DNA of 22,808 bases from Clostridiales bacterium (lineage in GTDB: Bacteria; Bacillota; Clostridia; Oscillospirales; Oscillospiraceae): contig DQIA01000016.1 in assembly GCA_003525905.1 (NCBI GenBank), positions 1 through 22,808 of the forward strand. The letters run 5' to 3'. Positions 22,763-22,808 of the stretch are shown one piece after another; the first letter of the stretch is position 1; every line of letters begins with the position of its first letter. Made by a program: the position numbers and the translations under genes. Under the pieces are notes generated by a model that searched no databases, was not told the origin of the DNA, and saw only the letters and a list, made by a program, of their open reading frames with translations.

Positions 22763-22808
22763 AGACTGTCAAAAAGCCTGCCCAGCCGAAAGTTTCGGAG
22801 GGAAGAAA

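Overview
The window looks like a chromosomal segment of a GC-rich, Gram-positive anaerobe of the class Clostridia, probably Oscillospiraceae/Ruminococcaceae-like. The basis is S-layer-homology (SLH) proteins, a SpoVB/YtgP-type flippase, HemZ, the recJ-rel-dtd gene order, AGGAGG-type ribosome binding sites and sigma-A-like promoters. The genus cannot be fixed from sequence reading alone. There are 12 well-supported protein genes and one small membrane-protein gene. Two genes at the right end are on the plus strand and all others are on the minus strand. No rRNA, tRNA or CRISPR array was seen.

Positions 1-156 hold only stacked inverted repeats, probably terminators or repeat elements. From 9641 down to 157 (minus strand) lies a three-gene surface operon: a 1530-aa secreted subtilisin-like protease with an internal type I dockerin, a 326-aa secreted protein with a cohesin-like domain and three SLH domains, and a 1268-aa SLH / InlB-repeat / beta-helix protein. 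The protease has no wall anchor of its own, and the next gene supplies a cohesin-like SLH protein. I infer a small non-cellulosomal cohesin-dockerin system that docks a protease on the cell surface. This is the most interesting content of the window.

Positions 9881-10156 encode the nucleoid protein HU with its own promoter and terminator. Positions 10267-15756 (minus) form a compact operon: small membrane protein, metallo-beta-lactamase-fold hydrolase, HemZ-like radical SAM protein, MTA/SAH-deaminase-like amidohydrolase and lipid/polysaccharide flippase. A 159-bp MITE-like element (15325-15483) sits in the 3' end of the small gene and appears to have replaced its stop codon. Positions 15757-16323 are a non-coding island of nested palindromic repeats.

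Positions 16324-21005 (minus) are recJ, rel and dtd, tightly coupled by touching or overlapping start and stop codons. They cover DNA repair, the (p)ppGpp stringent response and D-aminoacyl-tRNA proofreading. A near-consensus extended -10 promoter drives them from inside a long inverted-repeat element (21033-21240). Its leader could encode a near-leaderless 35-codon ORF overlapping the recJ GTG start by 4 nt. Divergently (plus) lie a membrane-anchored metallophosphoesterase and a two-TM zinc-ribbon protein with a clear promoter and terminator. The last about 160 bases hold a repeat related to the 16-kb island and no gene that I can support.
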